Below, in pieces: positions 57,926 to 64,000 of a stretch of DNA of 64,000 nucleotides. This DNA is from Psychrobacter proteolyticus. Its GTDB lineage: Bacteria > Pseudomonadota > Gammaproteobacteria > Pseudomonadales > Moraxellaceae. Every line of letters starts with the position of its first letter. The first letter of the stretch is position 1. Under the pieces are notes generated by a model that did not search any database, was not told the origin of the DNA, and was given only the letters and a program-made list of their open reading frames with translations. Both the position numbers and the translations under genes were made by a program. The stretch spans positions 353,946 to 417,945 of the forward strand of contig NZ_QLKS01000001.1 of assembly GCF_003350005.1 (NCBI RefSeq), given 5' to 3'.

Positions 57926-58843
57926 ATGAAAAAACTTAGGACACCTGATTCGTATTTTGATAACTTGCAAGACTACGATTTTGAACCGAACTATTTGATG
58001 GTTGATGATACAGAAGGTGGTGAGCTACGCGTACACTACCTTGATGAAGGTCCAAGCGACGCCGACCCTATCTTGTTATTACATGGTGAGCCTTCTTGGT
58101 CTTATCTGTATCGTAAAGTCATTCCGATACTAACAGCAGCAGGACACCGCGTTATCGCGCCAGACCTTCCTGGGTTTGGACGTTCAGACAAACCTGCATT
58201 GCGTACTGACTACACTTATCAGCGCCATGTCGATTGGATGCAATCGGTGCTTGATCAATTAGATTTAAAAAATATCACCCTGTTTTGTCAAGATTGGGGC
58301 GGCTTAATCGGTCTACGTTTAGTAGCAGCGCATCCTGATAAATTCGATCGCGTCGCAGCAGGCAACACGATGCTACCGACTGGAGATCATGATCCTGGCG
58401 AAGGCTTTCGCAAGTGGCAGAAGTTCTCTCAAGAGACGCCGCAATTTAATGTAGCAGGCACCATTAAAAGCGGTACCACAACGACGTTATCACAAGCCGT
58501 ACTGGATGCTTACGATGCACCCTTCCCTGATGAGTCTTATAAAGAAGGCGCCAGACAGTTTCCTATCCTAGTGCCCACGACACCAGATGATCCTGCTTCA
58601 GAAGACAATCGTGCAGCTTGGGTCGTGCTGAGCAAATGGAGCAAGCCATTTATCACATTGTTTAGTGATTCTGACCCCGTAACTGGTGGCGGCGATCGCA
58701 TCATGCAAAAGCTAATTCCGGGTACCAAAGGCCAAAATCATACGACTATTGTTAATGGCGGTCATTTCCTGCAAGAAGACCAAGGCGAAACATTAGCTCA
58801 GCTTCTACTGAAGTTCATCAATGACAATCCAAAAGCACAGTAA
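57926..58843 (+). CDS. Haloalkane dehalogenase (subfamily I)
   Basis: 305 aa alpha/beta hydrolase. HGEPSWSYLYRK (53-64) carries the oxyanion and halide residues; the nucleophile Asp123 and halide Trp124 are in CQDWGGL. The acid Asp250 is in SDSDPVTGG and the base His280 in NGGHFLQED, completing the triad. It hydrolyses carbon-halogen bonds to alcohol plus halide. The family includes DpcA, described from Psychrobacter cryohalolentis; orthology is likely but not proven here. An AAGGATGAT site precedes the ATG, and a terminator follows. Natural substrate unknown. Confidence 0.9.
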   Translation: MKKLRTPDSYFDNLQDYDFEPNYLMVDDTEGGELRVHYLDEGPSDADPILLLHGEPSWSYLYRKVIPILTAAGHRVIAPDLPGFGRSDKPALRTDYTYQRHVDWMQSVLDQLDLKNITLFCQDWGGLIGLRLVAAHPDKFDRVAAGNTMLPTGDHDPGEGFRKWQKFSQETPQFNVAGTIKSGTTTTLSQAVLDAYDAPFPDESYKEGARQFPILVPTTPDDPASEDNRAAWVVLSKWSKPFITLFSDSDPVTGGGDRIMQKLIPGTKGQNHTTIVNGGHFLQEDQGETLAQLLLKFINDNPKAQ

Positions 58844-58854
58844 TAGATAACAAA

Positions 58855-58890
58855 AACCCTGATTGCTAATGTACTAGCAATCAGGGTTCT
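58855..58890. terminator. Bidirectional terminator between dehalogenase and TetR genes
   Basis: AACCCTGATTGCTA / TAGCAATCAGGGTT with a 6-nt loop. On the minus strand it is followed by five T, on the plus strand by TCTTAG. Confidence 0.85.
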
Positions 58891-58969
58891 TAGTAATGCC
58901 GTGATAATTGGTCAACGACAAAATGCGCGAGCTGTCAAAACTAAAAAATCTAATTTTTATACAACCTTG

Positions 58970-59563
58970 CTATACGATATTTTTAAAAATATCATCGATA
59001 TATTTTTCTACTGCATCATTGTCGTTAGTGACTTGCGCATAAGTCCTGAGACCTATAATTTGAATTTGGAAATAACGCGCCAGCTCAACTGGATCTTTTT
59101 CTGCGCTAATCTCACCGCTATCAATGGCTTGTCCAAAGAGCACGGCAAACGACGCCTCTATACCTTCTAAGATATTCGTTGCATGTGTGAGCAAATCTGG
59201 ACTATCGTTTTGAGTAAGCTCAGCGACTGTCTTGACGATCATGCACATACCGCTAGGCGCAGTAGCGCTATTACAGACAATCATCGTATGGATAAAATAT
59301 TTTAAGCCTTCTAGCACTGTGTCTTTTTGCTCAATACAGTCGGCCAATCTCTTGGCACCATCTGCGGCATAGCGATTCAGCGACTCTGTAAATAGTTTGT
59401 CTTTACTACCAAAAGCTGCATAAATGCTACCTGGGTGCATATTTACCACATCTTGCAAATTGCGCATTGATGTCGCGTGATAGCCTTTCTCCCAATAGAG
59501 ATTTTTTGCCTTTTCGATCACATCCTCACGATTGAACTTTATCGGAGCACTCATAATTTTCAC
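58970..59563 (-). CDS. TetR/AcrR-family transcriptional regulator
   Basis: 197 aa. The N-terminal helix-turn-helix is about 25-50 (HATSMRNLQDVVNMHPGSIYAAFGSKDKLF). The ligand domain has Cys104 in SGMCMIVKTVAELT, at the position of the redox Cys of NemR (C-x-x-V-K-x-x-A-E pattern), plus Cys73 and Cys94. Such a cysteine is also common in TetR proteins without redox function. The regulator sits between the dehalogenase and a GST gene. Directly upstream is the 30-bp palindrome; related 14-bp sites occur in promoters to its right. Confidence 0.88.
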   Translation of the reverse strand: MKIMSAPIKFNREDVIEKAKNLYWEKGYHATSMRNLQDVVNMHPGSIYAAFGSKDKLFTESLNRYAADGAKRLADCIEQKDTVLEGLKYFIHTMIVCNSATAPSGMCMIVKTVAELTQNDSPDLLTHATNILEGIEASFAVLFGQAIDSGEISAEKDPVELARYFQIQIIGLRTYAQVTNDNDAVEKYIDDIFKNIV

Positions 59564-59571
59564 CTTAATAT

Positions 59572-59601
59572 CTTTGCCTTAAAATCTATTTTAAGGCAAA
59601 G
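59572..59601. promoter_or_regulatory. 30-bp perfect palindrome upstream of the TetR gene
   Basis: CTTTGCCTTAAAA (59572-59584), spacer TCTA, then TTTTAAGGCAAAG (59589-59601): 13-bp perfect arms. It lies 8 bp before the TetR start, over its leader, between the GST stop and the TetR ATG on the minus strand. It is either the TetR autoregulatory operator or an RNA hairpin; it has no T-run typical of a terminator. Confidence 0.7.
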
Positions 59602-59676
59602 TTTGTAGAATCAACCTTAGTTACTGGTTTTAATCACTTTTTATATTATAAAACTTATTAAGCCTCTTTGCTTCGA

Positions 59677-60357
59677 TTAACTATTTTTATCAAAGTTTTG
59701 CGGATAAAGCGCACGTGCAGCAACGTCATCAAACTCAGTTTTGAAATCAATACCTTCGGGAATGTCACGGGCTTTTTGTACCGCTGGACGAGCATTAATG
59801 CTATCAAACCAGCGCTTTAGATTCGGATAATTATCCAAGCCGCCTTCGCCTAGCACAACTGTCGCCTTGTCAATCCAGCCCCAAGTAGAAATATCAGCGA
59901 TTGAGTAGCTATCACCAACCATATATTCACGGCCTTCTAGATGCGTATCTAGCACTTCATAGTGACGCTCGGCCTCACGAAGGTAGCGATTAATCGCATA
60001 TGGGATTTTTTCTGGCGCTTTATGTCTAAAGTGAACAGACTGACCAGAGAAAGGTCCCAATCCAGATGCCACAAACATTAGCCATGAAAGCATCTCGCTA
60101 CGATCTTCTGGTTGTCCTGCTAACTTTCCTGTTTTTTCAGAAAGATACATCAAGATTGCCGTAGAATCAAACACGCGTTTGCCGTCATCTTCTAGAGCAG
60201 GTGTTTTGCCGTTTGGGTTGATAGCACGGTACTCAGGTGTATGCTGCTCACCTTTTAGCGTGTCTACTGCAACAAGCTCATAAGGCAGCCCTGTTTCTTC
60301 AAGAAATAATGCTACTTTCATTGGGTTTGGCGTTTGATGAAAATAAAATTTAAGCAT
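59677..60357 (-). CDS. Glutathione S-transferase, YghU/YfcG-like group
   Basis: 226 aa. The N-terminal thioredoxin fold starts MLKFYFHQTPNPMKVALFLEETGLPYE; NPNGKTPALEDDGKRVFDSTAILMYLSE (about 48-75) is the glutathione site. The helical domain carries NRYLREAERHYEVLDTHLEGREYMVGDSYSIADISTWGW. The TPNPMKV site and all-alpha end resemble Nu-class enzymes with disulfide-bond reductase or peroxidase activity. It is followed on the same strand by TetR and divergent from the monooxygenase gene. Confidence 0.9.
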   Translation of the reverse strand: MLKFYFHQTPNPMKVALFLEETGLPYELVAVDTLKGEQHTPEYRAINPNGKTPALEDDGKRVFDSTAILMYLSEKTGKLAGQPEDRSEMLSWLMFVASGLGPFSGQSVHFRHKAPEKIPYAINRYLREAERHYEVLDTHLEGREYMVGDSYSIADISTWGWIDKATVVLGEGGLDNYPNLKRWFDSINARPAVQKARDIPEGIDFKTEFDDVAARALYPQNFDKNS

Positions 60358-60377
60358 AACTTTATCCTATTATATGA

Positions 60378-60389
60378 AGACAGTCGTCT
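60378..60389. promoter_or_regulatory. NemR-like inverted repeat in the GST leader
   Basis: AGACAGTCGTCT has arms AGAC/GTCT with a 4-bp spacer. Read on the other strand it matches the 15-bp NemR-type operator apart from one missing base and the outermost bases. 21 bp before the GST start. Binding is uncertain. Confidence 0.4.
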
Positions 60390-60507
60390 GATGACCATCA
60401 AATCTAGTGACTATACTAATGACTATAAAAGCTGTAATGAGATAACAAAAATAGACGTCGAAATTTGAAGCACATTTTTATTGTCTGATATACACTATAA
60501 CCACAAA

Positions 60508-60521
60508 TGAACGGTCGTTCA
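60508..60521. promoter_or_regulatory. TGAACG-CGTTCA palindrome, monooxygenase/GST promoter
   Basis: TGAACGGTCGTTCA, arms of six with GT centre. Similar sites occur at 61128 and 61151. Typical of a TetR-type operator; the local TetR is the first candidate. Confidence 0.6.
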
Positions 60522-60644
60522 AGTAATGTTATATATTGATATAATAAATACAGTATCGGTATAACCCTGCTCGCATATCGTCTCTTTTACCAACAGACAT
60601 CTTCACAACTTGTTTAACCATCACACCAATTCAAAGGATTAAAA

Positions 60645-60935
60645 ATGATTACATTAACCATCATCGCCCACATAACAGCAAAGGACGATAGCATCGCTCT
60701 CGTAAAAGCTGAACTCGAAAAACTCATACCAGCTACTCGCAGCGAAGAAGGCTGTATTCGTTATGACTTGTTTCAAGATAATGAAAAACCCACTCACTTT
60801 ATGTTTCATGAAAGCTGGGCTACGCGTGAGCTATGGCAAATACATATGGAAAACCAACACTTAAAAGACTTCTCTGCCGCAACAGAAGGCGCGGTTGAAT
60901 CATTCGTTCTACATGAGATGACTGAAGTTAATTAA
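60645..60935 (+). CDS. Antibiotic-biosynthesis-monooxygenase (ABM) fold protein, putative quinol monooxygenase
   Basis: 96 aa. The ABM ferredoxin-like fold is visible: LTIIAHITAKDDSIALVKAELEKLIPATRSEEGCIRYDLFQDNEKPTHFMFHESWATRELWQIHMENQHLKDF. The length and the SEEGC...YDL pattern match YgiN-type quinol monooxygenases, which act on quinols without cofactor. A stray Cys in EEGCIRY is typical. An AAGGATT site precedes the ATG. Its promoter contains the TGAACG palindrome. Confidence 0.8.
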   Translation: MITLTIIAHITAKDDSIALVKAELEKLIPATRSEEGCIRYDLFQDNEKPTHFMFHESWATRELWQIHMENQHLKDFSAATEGAVESFVLHEMTEVN

Positions 60936-61127
60936 TCTCGATTCACTCAATCATTTCAATAAGCTTTGTGCGTAACACTAGAGAAGATAATGTTATTAAC
61001 GCTAATAATCGCTTTTTTACCATTATTTTTTCTTACTACTTACACAGTGTTACCTTATTAAGGCACTGATATTAATAGAATAATATGAATTACGCAGAGA
61101 AATGTAATTGAGCCATTACAATTTACT

Positions 61128-61141
61128 TGAACGATTACTCA
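61128..61141. promoter_or_regulatory. Operator-like palindrome 1, AhpD-like gene
   Basis: TGAACGATTACTCA, imperfect inverted arms (TGA-AC / TACTCA). Same framework as 60508 and 61151. Confidence 0.5.
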
Positions 61142-61150
61142 AATAATTAT

Positions 61151-61164
61151 TGAGCGATTGCTCA
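61151..61164. promoter_or_regulatory. Operator-like palindrome 2, AhpD-like gene
   Basis: TGAGCGATTGCTCA within TTGAGC-GATT-GCTCAA; 23 bp (about two helix turns) after palindrome 1, so the two could be bound cooperatively on one face. Confidence 0.65.
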
Positions 61165-61326
61165 ATATCATTTATAGTAGTCTCTATTGACTCGCTTACT
61201 AAGCAAAGTTGCTAATTTTGAGTAAATACTCAAGCCAATAATTGAATGTAATCAGCGATTGCTTTGAAGCGGGCATGAAAACTCTAAAACAGACCAAATC
61301 TCAAACCTATTATTAGGAATTATGTT

Positions 61327-61881
61327 ATGACCGAATTTACTCTACACGACAAAGACACAGCCCCAGCAGAAAGCAAAGACTTGCTTGATTCTTCTATCAA
61401 AGCATTTGGCATGGTACCTAACCTACACGCCGTGATGGCTGAAGCGCCTGGCTTGCTAGAAGGCTACCAAAATCTACATCAACTGTTTTTAGACAGCAGC
61501 TTTGATGATGAAGAAACTACTGTTGTATGGCAAACTATCAACGTTGAACATGCTTGCCATTACTGTGTGCCTGCGCATACTGGTATTGCTAAGAGCATGA
61601 AAGTAGATGACGCTATCACTGATGCATTACGTGATGAGACGCCACTACCAACTGCACGTCTAGAAGCGCTACGTGACTTTACGCTTTCTGTCGTACGTGG
61701 TCGTGGTAACGTTGATGACAGCGCGGTTCAAGCATTTTTAGATGCAGGCTACACTAAGCGCCAGATCCTTGAAGTTATTCTTGGTGCTGCTCAAAAAGTC
61801 ATGAGCAACTACACGAATCACCTAGCTAATACCCCAGTCGACAAACCATTCCAGAAATTTGAATGGCATAAAGCTGACTAA
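61327..61881 (+). CDS. AhpD-like / carboxymuconolactone decarboxylase-family peroxidase
   Basis: 184 aa. The diagnostic CxxC is in EHACHYCVPAHTGIAK (Cys77-Cys80 by position in the sequence as read), with the preceding Glu and following His of the AhpD proton relay. The upstream TTVVWQTINV and downstream YTKRQILEVILGAAQKVMSNYTNHL match the CMD domain. Likely an alkylhydroperoxidase or thiol-disulfide component. Part of the thiol block with FrnE-like and YghU proteins. Preceded by tandem palindromes. Confidence 0.85.
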   Translation: MTEFTLHDKDTAPAESKDLLDSSIKAFGMVPNLHAVMAEAPGLLEGYQNLHQLFLDSSFDDEETTVVWQTINVEHACHYCVPAHTGIAKSMKVDDAITDALRDETPLPTARLEALRDFTLSVVRGRGNVDDSAVQAFLDAGYTKRQILEVILGAAQKVMSNYTNHLANTPVDKPFQKFEWHKAD

Positions 61882-61991
61882 TACGTTTTTCGGCTAACGC
61901 TGACACAGTCCATTTGATGTTTTCATACTGTTGTTCGAAACATCTTCGGGCAGCAGTTTTTCATTTTAATTTATCGCTAATGAGAGATCCT

Positions 61992-62645
61992 ATGGAACAG
62001 GCAAAAAAACCTTTACAAATAGACATCGTGTCAGACGTTGTATGCCCTTGGTGCGCTATCGGTTATAGCCAATTAGCCGAGGCACTAAAACAAACCAACA
62101 CGCCGCATGAGATTCATTGGCACCCATTTGAATTAAATCCTAATACGCCGCACGAAGGAAGAAACTATCGTGAGCATATTATGGAGAAGTACGGTACAAC
62201 TGCTGAGGACGTTAAAGAGAACCGAGCTAGAATGACAGCAGCAGGTGCAGAAGCTGGATTTAACTTTCAGTTTACCGATGAGTTTCGAACCTACAATACT
62301 TTTAATGCGCATCAATTGCTGCATTGGGCTGATCAGCAAGGACGTATGCACGACCTAAAACAAGCATTGTTCGTTGCGCATTTCGTTAATAATAAAAACG
62401 TGGCTGACAGTACCGTACTGGCAGATGTCGCAGCAGATATCGGACTAGATCGTTTTGAGGCGCTTGCCGTTATCGCAGATCAACGCTTTGCCAATGTGAT
62501 ACGTGAAGCCGTACAGCATTCAAAGCAGCAAGGTGTTCAAAGCGTACCATCCGTTATCTTTAATGGTCGTCATCTGGTGAGCGGCGCACAAGGTATAGAA
62601 AACTACAAAAGCATCTTAAAGCAACTAGCAGACATGCCAGAATAA
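61992..62645 (+). CDS. DsbA-family oxidoreductase, FrnE-like
   Basis: 217 aa from the ATG at 61992 (GAGAG upstream; the frame extends to 61914 without support). Thioredoxin-fold CPWC motif in VSDVVCPWCAIGY, with helical insertion and cis-Pro region VQSVPSVIFNGRHLVSGAQGIENY. FrnE-type DsbA proteins are cytoplasmic, and disulfide isomerase or redox roles are known for the family. No signal peptide. It lies 110 bp after the AhpD-like gene and 70 bp before yghU. Confidence 0.9.
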   Translation: MEQAKKPLQIDIVSDVVCPWCAIGYSQLAEALKQTNTPHEIHWHPFELNPNTPHEGRNYREHIMEKYGTTAEDVKENRARMTAAGAEAGFNFQFTDEFRTYNTFNAHQLLHWADQQGRMHDLKQALFVAHFVNNKNVADSTVLADVAADIGLDRFEALAVIADQRFANVIREAVQHSKQQGVQSVPSVIFNGRHLVSGAQGIENYKSILKQLADMPE

Positions 62646-62715
62646 AAACAATAAACTGGATCTGATTTACCAATTACACCCTACTGAGCACAGTATATAA
62701 AAAGGTATCATCATT

Positions 62716-63603
62716 ATGTCAAACTCTAATCATTACGAGCCACCTAGCGTCTGGACATGGGATGCAGAAAGCGGCGGTAAGTGGGCAAGTGTCAACCGCC
62801 CTATCGCTGGCCCAACGCATGAAGCAGAACTACCTCGCGGCAAACATCCGTTGCAAATCTACTCAATGGGTACCCCTAACGGCCAAAAAGTCACCATTAT
62901 GGTCGAAGAATTATTGGCATTAGGTGTGACAGAAGCTGAGTACGACGCGCACCTTATTCAGATTGGTGAAGGTGGACAGTTCTCATCAGGTTTCGTTGAG
63001 CTAAATCCAAACTCAAAAATTCCTGTGCTTTTGGATACAGAGACTGGTAGCCGTGTGTTTGAGAGTGGCGCTATTTTATTTTATCTGGCCGAAAAATTCG
63101 GAAAACTGCTGCCTAAAGATGCAGCAGCACGTACTGAAGTGATGAATTGGCTCTTCTGGTTACAAGGCTCTGCCCCTTACTTGGGCGGCGGTTTTGGACA
63201 TTTTTACTTTTATGCACCAGAAAAGTTTGAATACCCTATCAATCGATTCACGATGGAAGTAAAACGCCAATTAGATGTACTAGAACGTGAGCTTGCAGAA
63301 AATCGCTATCTAGGTGGCAATGAGTATACGATTGCAGATATCGCCACTTGGCCTTGGTATGGCAATCTAATACTAGGCGAAGCATACAATGCAGGAGAGT
63401 TCCTGCAAGTTGAGAGCTATCCCAATGTGCGTCGCTGGGCAACTGAGATTTTAGAGCGTCCTGCTGTGCAACGTGGGCGCAAGGTAAACCGCACTTGGGG
63501 TGAACCTGCTGAGCAATTACACGAACGTCATGATGCCTCAGATTTTGAGCTAAAAACTCAAGATAAACTAGATGCTCAGACAACTGAAGAAGCAAAAAAA
63601 TAG
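62716..63603 (+). CDS. yghU: YghU-type glutathione transferase / disulfide-bond reductase
   Basis: 295 aa and collinear with E. coli YghU: SVWTWDAESGGKWASVNRPIAGPTHEAELPRGKHPLQIYSMGTPNGQKVTIMVEELLALGVTEAEYDA, FSSGFVELNPNSKIPVL, SGAILFYLAEKFGKLLP, MNWLFWLQGSAPYLGGGFGHFY and the end NEQLHERHDASDFE-like motif. Nu-class: binds two glutathiones and reduces disulfides/peroxides. Preceded by the FrnE-like gene and followed by a thioredoxin-fold peroxidase-like gene, so a peroxide/thiol stress role is likely. Confidence 0.94.
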   Translation: MSNSNHYEPPSVWTWDAESGGKWASVNRPIAGPTHEAELPRGKHPLQIYSMGTPNGQKVTIMVEELLALGVTEAEYDAHLIQIGEGGQFSSGFVELNPNSKIPVLLDTETGSRVFESGAILFYLAEKFGKLLPKDAAARTEVMNWLFWLQGSAPYLGGGFGHFYFYAPEKFEYPINRFTMEVKRQLDVLERELAENRYLGGNEYTIADIATWPWYGNLILGEAYNAGEFLQVESYPNVRRWATEILERPAVQRGRKVNRTWGEPAEQLHERHDASDFELKTQDKLDAQTTEEAKK

Positions 63604-63790
63604 ACGCTTTGTCTATGACTTACTAGCTTACTTAAGTAGTCTTATTGGTCGATTTTAAAAGTAATGTTAATTTTTCCTGTTACTACTTGGGACGACTGTA
63701 AACATCCAACACTTTTGCACTTAAGACTGCTAATGTAAGGCTGTTAAATACCAACTAACCATAAAAATACTATTAAAAAGGATAAGAACT

Positions 63791-64000
63791 ATGTCAACAG
63801 ATTATGCTCAAAAAATTCAAGCCGGTACTACGTTTCCTGAAATGGAAGTACAAGTATTAAACGGTGAAATGACTTCATTAGGCAAACCTGAAAATGGTCA
63901 TGACTGGAAAATGGTCGTTGTCTATCGTGGTAAGCATTGCCCAATTTGCACAAAGTATCTAAATACCTTAGAGACAGTAAAACAATCTTTCTATGACGTC
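63791..64000 (+). CDS. Thioredoxin-fold redoxin/peroxiredoxin-like protein, 3' end outside window
   Basis: First 70 codons, cut by the window end. Start ATG at 63791 with an AAGGATAAG ribosome site. The translation has VVVYRGKHCPICTKYL near residue 45-60: a CPIC pair where AhpC/TSA-like redoxins have their active cysteine(s). Residues 13-30 (TTFPEMEVQVLNG) are the usual entry strand of the fold. Peroxidase or thiol oxidoreductase; the rest is needed to decide. Confidence 0.8.
   Translation, partial: MSTDYAQKIQAGTTFPEMEVQVLNGEMTSLGKPENGHDWKMVVVYRGKHCPICTKYLNTLETVKQSFYDV

Larger units (their letters stand above)
60936..61326. promoter_or_regulatory. Long leader region of the AhpD-like gene with tandem palindromes
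   Basis: 391 bp without a gene. It contains the two related palindromes listed next, preceded by a degenerate half-site (TGAGCCATTACAAT, 61109-61122). The remainder is AT-rich; ribosome site AGGAAT precedes the gene. Confidence 0.6.

Overview
The window is chromosomal DNA of a gammaproteobacterium, most likely a Moraxellaceae member close to Psychrobacter. This is inferred from moderately AT-rich composition, AT-rich promoters, protein wording close to Acinetobacter/Psychrobacter families, and a cold-lifestyle flavour (membrane fatty-acid desaturase, DASH cryptochrome, a haloalkane dehalogenase of the type described from Psychrobacter). It cannot be settled without a database search. I see no phage, insertion sequence, CRISPR array or rRNA; there is one tRNA.

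Layout. (1) 1-2.7 kb: the end of a putative metallo-hydrolase, a DASH cryptochrome and a small unknown protein. (2) 2.7-9.6 kb: a reactive-electrophile detoxification block: aldehyde dehydrogenase, a NemR-like TetR regulator, a YqhD-type aldehyde reductase, CurA-type enone reductase, a DJ-1/PfpI protein and a glutathione S-transferase. The same 15-bp palindrome precedes both the aldehyde dehydrogenase/nemR pair and yqhD. (3) 10-13 kb: an EmrAB-like efflux pair. (4) 13-34.4 kb: housekeeping genes (pdxH, glmM, guaB, a MscS channel, cysS, a cobalamin adenosyltransferase, a lipoprotein, a glycerophosphodiesterase, a desaturase, selO, maeB, cca, a pteridine-reductase-like SDR, tRNA(CAT), maeA). (5) 34.8-35.6 kb: mntP behind a yybP-ykoY manganese riboswitch. 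(6) 35.7-57.7 kb: a complete iron-acquisition island. A long minus-strand series makes 1,3-diaminopropane (Dat, Ddc), hydroxylates and acylates it (flavin monooxygenase, GNAT), couples it with three IucA/IucC-type NIS synthetases and exports it (MFS). A RraA-like protein ends the series. A TonB receptor, an ABC importer (permease, lipoprotein, ATPase) and a siderophore-interacting reductase take the ferric siderophore back. Fur-box-like sites precede dat, the second synthetase, the receptor and the ABC/reductase divergent promoter. (7) 57.9-64 kb: a second thiol/electrophile block: haloalkane dehalogenase, TetR, GST, antibiotic-biosynthesis-type monooxygenase, AhpD-like protein, FrnE-like DsbA protein, YghU and the start of a thioredoxin-fold protein, with a family of related 14-bp palindromes in two promoters.

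The genes with most scope for new biology are the three-synthetase hydroxamate siderophore cluster with its RraA-like partner, and the two redox/electrophile blocks with their shared operators.
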